DNA of 64,000 nucleotides from Aedes albopictus (lineage: Eukaryota; Arthropoda; Insecta; Diptera; Culicidae). Every line of letters starts with the position of its first letter. The first letter of the stretch is position 1. Positions 59,693-64,000 of the stretch are shown piece by piece. The translations under genes were made by a program, and so were the position numbers. The notes beneath the pieces are model-generated. The model did not search any database and was not told where the DNA came from. It saw only the letters and a list, made by a program, of their open reading frames with translations. The DNA lies in assembly GCF_035046485.1 (NCBI RefSeq), contig NC_085137.1, forward strand, positions 343,408,505-343,472,504. Direction: 5' to 3'.

Positions 59693-59857
59693 ACCTGTAA
59701 TTTTACAATCCAATGGAGAATTGTGTTGAAAGTTATGAAGTTCATTTTGTTACAGCGAACTCAATGTAACAATTTTCAACTGTGTACGATCACAAAGCTG
59801 CGACAAGTAGGGCGCTGTCCATAAACTACACTCCATCGGATTGTAAAATTACAGGTT
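59693..59857. repeat. inverted repeat with ~24-bp arms
   Basis: CCTGTAATTTTACAATCCAA at the left edge pairs with TCGGATTGTAAAATTACAGG at the right edge around about 115 bp. The right arm touches the poly(T) of the neighbouring LINE 3' end, so one arm may include its target site. Confidence 0.75.
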
Positions 59858-60185
59858 TTTTTTTTTTAATTCTTAATCACTTAACCTAATTTACAGCTCT
59901 TTTGTCCACTGGGGCACTACGTGAGCAATTTCAATTGACAGCTGCACTTACATTTTGTACAGCACCTAGATTCTATTCTACTTTATCGAACTGGTTGCCT
60001 TTCTGCTGCTTTCACTTTCTTCTACTTTACACCTAGTAGAATGATGAGCACAAGGATGATGATGGATGGCCGTTGTTCCTTTCCAGTCCGATTGGGGGTC
60101 CATTATGAGTAGCAGTTCGCCGATGTCCAGGTATCTGGGTCCGTCGAGCCATTGGGCTCAGAAGAGGGTCAGTGTCAGTTGCTCT
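59853..60185 (-). mobile_element. 5'-truncated LINE 3' end, minus strand
   Basis: On the minus strand the segment ends TAGGTTAAGTGATTAAGAAT followed by A residues (a T run on the plus strand near 59856). The body is a short 3' UTR with a GC-richer upstream part (CCCAATGGCTCGACGGACCC). This pattern is typical of Jockey-clade 3' ends. No target duplication was found. Confidence 0.6.
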
Positions 60186-60189
60186 CGGG

Positions 60190-61860
60190 GGAAAAACAAC
60201 TGATGAAAAATTGCAAGTGAATCGTTGCAACCAACTACCGATCAAAACAGCTATGCAAGGGATTCCAACAGTTTCCCGACATCCTTTGCACAACAGAACA
60301 ATATATCATCGTCGTTTCCAATCTTCGAAGCGCCGAACACTGCAGCATCAGCGACCAGAAATAATCACCCACGCATCGAAGATCCAGGTGCCTACAACAG
60401 GAAAAATTAGAAAATACTCAAATAGTTCACCAAGCGCCACCAAACACCGCCGCAGAGGAAGATGACCACAGAACGAATAACATCCAATACAGATCGTTCA
60501 TATATGTACATCCCCGGACTCACTGAACAACTCACGAAGACCATTTCGAATGATTAGGGGAGACTGAGGAGACTTGATCCCTGGGGAGACTTGTTCCCCC
60601 CATATTTGCTCGGAATCAAAAACATTTTTCTTTTAGCATATTTTTTCCAAAACTGCTCCTGGACAAACGACTATGTTTTGGCTACAAGTGATTTCGATTG
60701 TACATTGCATTATTTTTTAACGGCTGATGGTTTGTTTTCAGTCCTTCAGAAATCTTTTAGGCGATTCCGAAAAATCTCAATAACTTTGTGAAAACTGAAC
60801 CAAATCGCGTCGAAATTTGATAGCACATAGTTGAAATAAAATACTTTCAAACTTATTTATCCAAATAAGGCTGTTGTTAACATATTTTAATTAATTCAGC
60901 TTAGTATACACAACAGTGACATGGGGAGACTTGACCCCTCGAGGATTACATACACATTACACATGTGAAAAATAAAATTCTATCCGGAAGCCTCTATTTA
61001 CTTGGAGTTCTAGTCTATTCAACGATAAAATGTGTCACATAATTATAACTTTAGTACAAACCAAGAAAAGGTGGATCAAGTCTCCCCATTTTGAGAATAC
61101 GGCATATCCTTAAAAATTTAAGGAAATCTTACAATTTCAAACGCTCCATATTCATCTAAAATACAAGAAAACTCGAAAAGAAAATGAATAGGAAGACTCT
61201 GGAATTATTTTCCCTTTAAATAAACCATGTGCTCAAAGGGGGATCAAGTGTCACCCATTTTTGAAAAATACACTATAAGACATGCCTCCATAAAAACACA
61301 GTTTTGAAACATTAACAATAATTTAAAGGCCTTATGTTGTGCATTAACTTGCAATAGATGTTTACCTGCCTGTTCTGTACGGAAATCGGATCTAGTTGGG
61401 GGTTTTTTTTTTTAAGTTTCAGGTAAATTAAGAAAAAGGGATCAAGTCTCCCCAGTCTCCCCTATCTACACATACGATAAGCCAATAGACAAAACCACAA
61501 GATAGGCAACCAACACACGAAATTCAAAGATCCCAAAAACAAACTCGATCAAAACAATGTCATCTACAATATACCGTGCAATGACTGTCAAAAATGTTAT
61601 ATAGGTATGACACAGAATAAGCTATGTTTTAGGCTAACAGGACACAAAACACACGTAAACAAATTGGAACAGAATCTCCAATACGTGGACATCAGAATGC
61701 AATTATAAGAGCTAAAAAGCAAAACAGCTCTAATAGAACATTGCATAGAATACGAACACAGGTTTAATTTTGAAAACGCCAAAATAGTCGATAGAAGCCC
61801 ACATACCAACACCTTAGCATTCCTAGAAATGTGCCACAAATACAATATGTACAGATAACA
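60190..61860 (+). pseudogene. Penelope-like element relic with GIY-YIG endonuclease
   Basis: Upstream of the MITE, about 60480-60556 reads YMYIPGLTEQLTKTISND, the post-RT linker style of Penelope-like elements. Downstream, from 61465, the frame continues with HKIGNQHTKFKDPKNKLDQ and then VIYNIPCNDCQKCYIGMT, the GIY-YIG core with its CX2C. After one internal stop comes ALIEHCIEYEHRFNF, which carries the His/Glu block. It ends at a stop near 61858. No RT domain was seen. Stops at several points make it a relic. Confidence 0.78.
60557..61462. mobile_element. 906-bp TA-flanked TIR element inserted in the Penelope-like relic
   Basis: The ends are GGGGAGACTGAGGAGACTTG and CAAGTCTCCCCAGTCTCCCC, with one mismatch in about 24 bp. 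TA stands on both sides (60555-60556 and 61463-61464). Copies of GGGGAGACTTGAYCCC or its complement recur inside (near 60582, 60920, 61075 and 61430). There is no transposase. The plan of a G4-5 start, TA target and repeated subterminal word is shared with the element at 16364-17627. Confidence 0.9.
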
Positions 61861-62554
61861 CTGTCAATAGAAGAGTATATGTAAGTGGACTAAACACAAC
61901 GTATGCCGCCATACTCCATACAATCAAAGCCCGTACAAACTATCCCAATTACGCCCAATAGAACGATACAAAATGCCAAGACACAAATCACACCAACAAT
62001 CAAATCTAAAAAACTGCCTAATTGAATACTCCAGTACAGTGCCATCAAAATAAGTGAAATTAATTTTCAAAAAACCCAACGTAAGTTTGTAGAACAATTA
62101 TTATACCACACGAACTAATTTAAATTCAACTTCAGCACATGTACAGACTACCAAAAAATTCCAATATCCAAGTTTATAATATGCTACGCAGCTTTCTACT
62201 AAGCTCAATAAAAAAAATCGTTATTAATAAAAAAAAATACTTGCATTAAGTTTCATAATCCAGTAAATCATAAAAATGAAATATATATTGCATGATCAAT
62301 TTTTTCCATCACATAAACGAATATAACAAATAATGGACATAAGTGCCGACTTCCTTTCATAACACATGCAGCTATCGGACGCAACAACTGTAGCTGAGAA
62401 AATGGTTTTGAAATTCTGCGTAAAGAATAATGAATAATGAAAAACTAATGTGCATGAAAATCAATTTCACTCAAATGCTTCTCACGACCAATAGTTTGCT
62501 GCATGCCGCTAAGGTGGCAAAGGGATTTTTTTTTAAGTTTTTGGTATTGTGGCA
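61861..62554. other. AT-rich sequence, no recognisable gene
   Basis: It may include the 3' UTR of the Penelope-like relic at its left side. I see nothing else in it. Confidence 0.4.
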
Positions 62555-63725
62555 TTATTCGAGGAGTTTCTCATATAGTTTCTGCAGGACTTCTTCGAAA
62601 AATTCCTCCAACAATTTCTGAAGGAGCTCCTCTAGCAGCTTTGAAAAGAGTTTTCATGGTGTTCTTTATAGGTTTCTCCAACAGGAAAAGGTTAACATTT
62701 TCATATGAATTCCTACTGGGAATCCCAGAAAAAGCTTCTGAAAACATCCCAATAGGATATGGAGGAATTTCAAAAGGAATCCCTCAAGGATTTTCCAGAA
62801 GAATTTTAGAAGAAACTCCTGGAGGAATCTTGAAAGGAAATCATAGAGAAATTCCAGAAGAAATATCGTGAGGAGTTCCTGGAGCAATGCTAGATGGAAC
62901 TTTTGGAGAAATCTTGAATAAACTCTTGGAAGAATCTTAGAAGGAGCTATTTGTAGAGTCTCAGAAGAAACTTCTGGTTCAATTTCTGAACTAAAAACGG
63001 AATTGAAGGAAACCCGGAAGGAATTTCTGAAGGAAGCCCGAAAATAACTTTTGGGGAATCCCGGAAGATATCCGCATAGAGCCCCTGGTGAAATCTAAGA
63101 AAAAAATCCTGGAGGAAATCCAGAAGGAGTGAATGGAGGAATGCCGGAAAAAGTTCCTGGAGGAGTCCTGGGATAAACCTGGATAAATCCTAGAAGGAAC
63201 TCCTCGAGGAATCTCAGAAGAAACTCCCAGAAGAATCCAGGAAGGAATTCCTGAAGGAATCCGAAAAAGAACTCCTGGAGGGGTTTTGAAAGAATGCCGG
63301 AGGGGTTTCCTGCAGAAATCTCGGAATGAATATCTGAGTGAATTCCTGAAGGAAACCATAAAGGAACTCCTGGAGGAATCGCGAAAGGGACTTCTTCAGG
63401 AAACCCAGAAAGAAGTTCTGATGGAATCTCAAAATAAATTTGGGTTAAAATCTCTGAAGAGATGTCCGAACCGAAAAAAGTGCTGGTGGAAAAGAGGAGA
63501 AGAAATCCTTGAAAGAACTCCCGAAGAAATCCATGGATAAACTTTTAAAAAACCTTAGAAAAAAAAAAAAACTCCGGAGAAATCTCAGAAGGAGCTCCGG
63601 AAGGAGTTTTTGGAGGGATCTCTGAAGAAACCCCTGAAGGAATACAAAAAGTAGGAAATCTCAAACGAAAATCTTGGAGATATCTTAGAAGGAAGTGCTG
63701 AAGTTTTAGAAGAAACTCCTGCAGT
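62555..63725. repeat. degenerate 12-bp repeat block A5
   Basis: The TTC-rich phase (TTCTGCAGGACTTCTTCG) is present to about 62690, then the GAA-rich phase (GGAGGAATC, GAAGGAATTCCTGAAGG) to the end. Repeat-driven open frames of up to 122 codons occur on both strands. No gene is seen. Confidence 0.72.
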
Positions 63726-64000
63726 GTCCTTCAAATGTCCTAGTGAATTCCATACAAATGAAACCATATTGATATTCTTAACAGATTTATTAGTGAGCAA
63801 ACTAATATCTTCGAAAGGGCTCCTAGGCTAATTTGGTATTGAACTGTTTTGAGAGCATCAACTTCCTGTTCTTCGGCATTAGGCAAAACGATTGGTGGTT
63901 AATTGGGTCATTAGCATAGGTGCACCTATGGTCATGATGTTGGCGATCTGAACCTGGCAGTCGGCAATGTATTTTTTTTTTATTTCTATGTTAACGAGAT
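63726..64000. other. no recognisable gene
   Basis: AT-rich sequence up to the window edge. I see no feature in it. Confidence 0.4.

Overview
The window looks like repeat-dominated DNA of a culicine mosquito, most likely Aedes. That is inferred from an intact R1-clade non-LTR retrotransposon, several tRNA-derived SINE families (one resembling Feilai), many TA-flanked MITEs and nested DNA transposons. No host protein-coding gene could be recognised. Almost every convincing coding region belongs to a transposable element; the rest is AT-rich non-coding DNA, degenerate minisatellite arrays and GC-moderate single-copy sequence.

Layout. 1-8.5 kb: interspersed and foldback repeats, a block of degenerate 12-bp repeats, a GATCCAT-rich inverted array and four copies of a 186-bp tandem repeat. 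8.5-14.7 kb: a full-length R1-clade element with both ORFs open, sitting inside an (AC)n microsatellite. 14.8-23.4 kb: MITEs, a SINE, a 1.26-kb TA-flanked TIR element containing a near-perfect foldback, and a (GAAGACAA)n array split by a 1.7-kb TIR element. 23.4-29.3 kb: a large block of 12-bp repeats invaded by a Mutator-like long-TIR element and a SINE. 29.3-32.7 kb: mainly single-copy sequence. 32.7-41.3 kb: another 12-bp block split by a Tc1-like element with double (IR/DR) ends. That element is itself broken by an ORF2-less Jockey-type element, which in turn carries a 5'-truncated LINE.

41.3-44.6 kb: a SINE, single-copy sequence and an RT pseudogene with a MITE in it. 45-48.1 kb: a ~24-bp degenerate array split by a CACTA-like element that contains a TTAA-flanked mini-element. 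48.1-51.9 kb: LINE scraps and single-copy sequence. 51.9-58.0 kb: a 6.1-kb hAT-type element with 8-bp target duplications whose interior is almost all 12-bp repeat. 58-64 kb: single-copy sequence, a LINE 3' end, a Penelope-like relic cut inside a codon by a MITE, and a last 12-bp block.

How the parts relate. There is no operon or pathway here. The structure is a stratigraphy of insertions, and target duplications allow relative dating at several nests. The most notable items are the microsatellite-targeted R1 element, the hAT-bounded minisatellite, the recurring polarity flip of the 12-bp arrays, and the ORF1-only Jockey derivative with an initiator plus downstream promoter element at canonical spacing. 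All family names rest on motifs and structure seen by eye; no database search was run.
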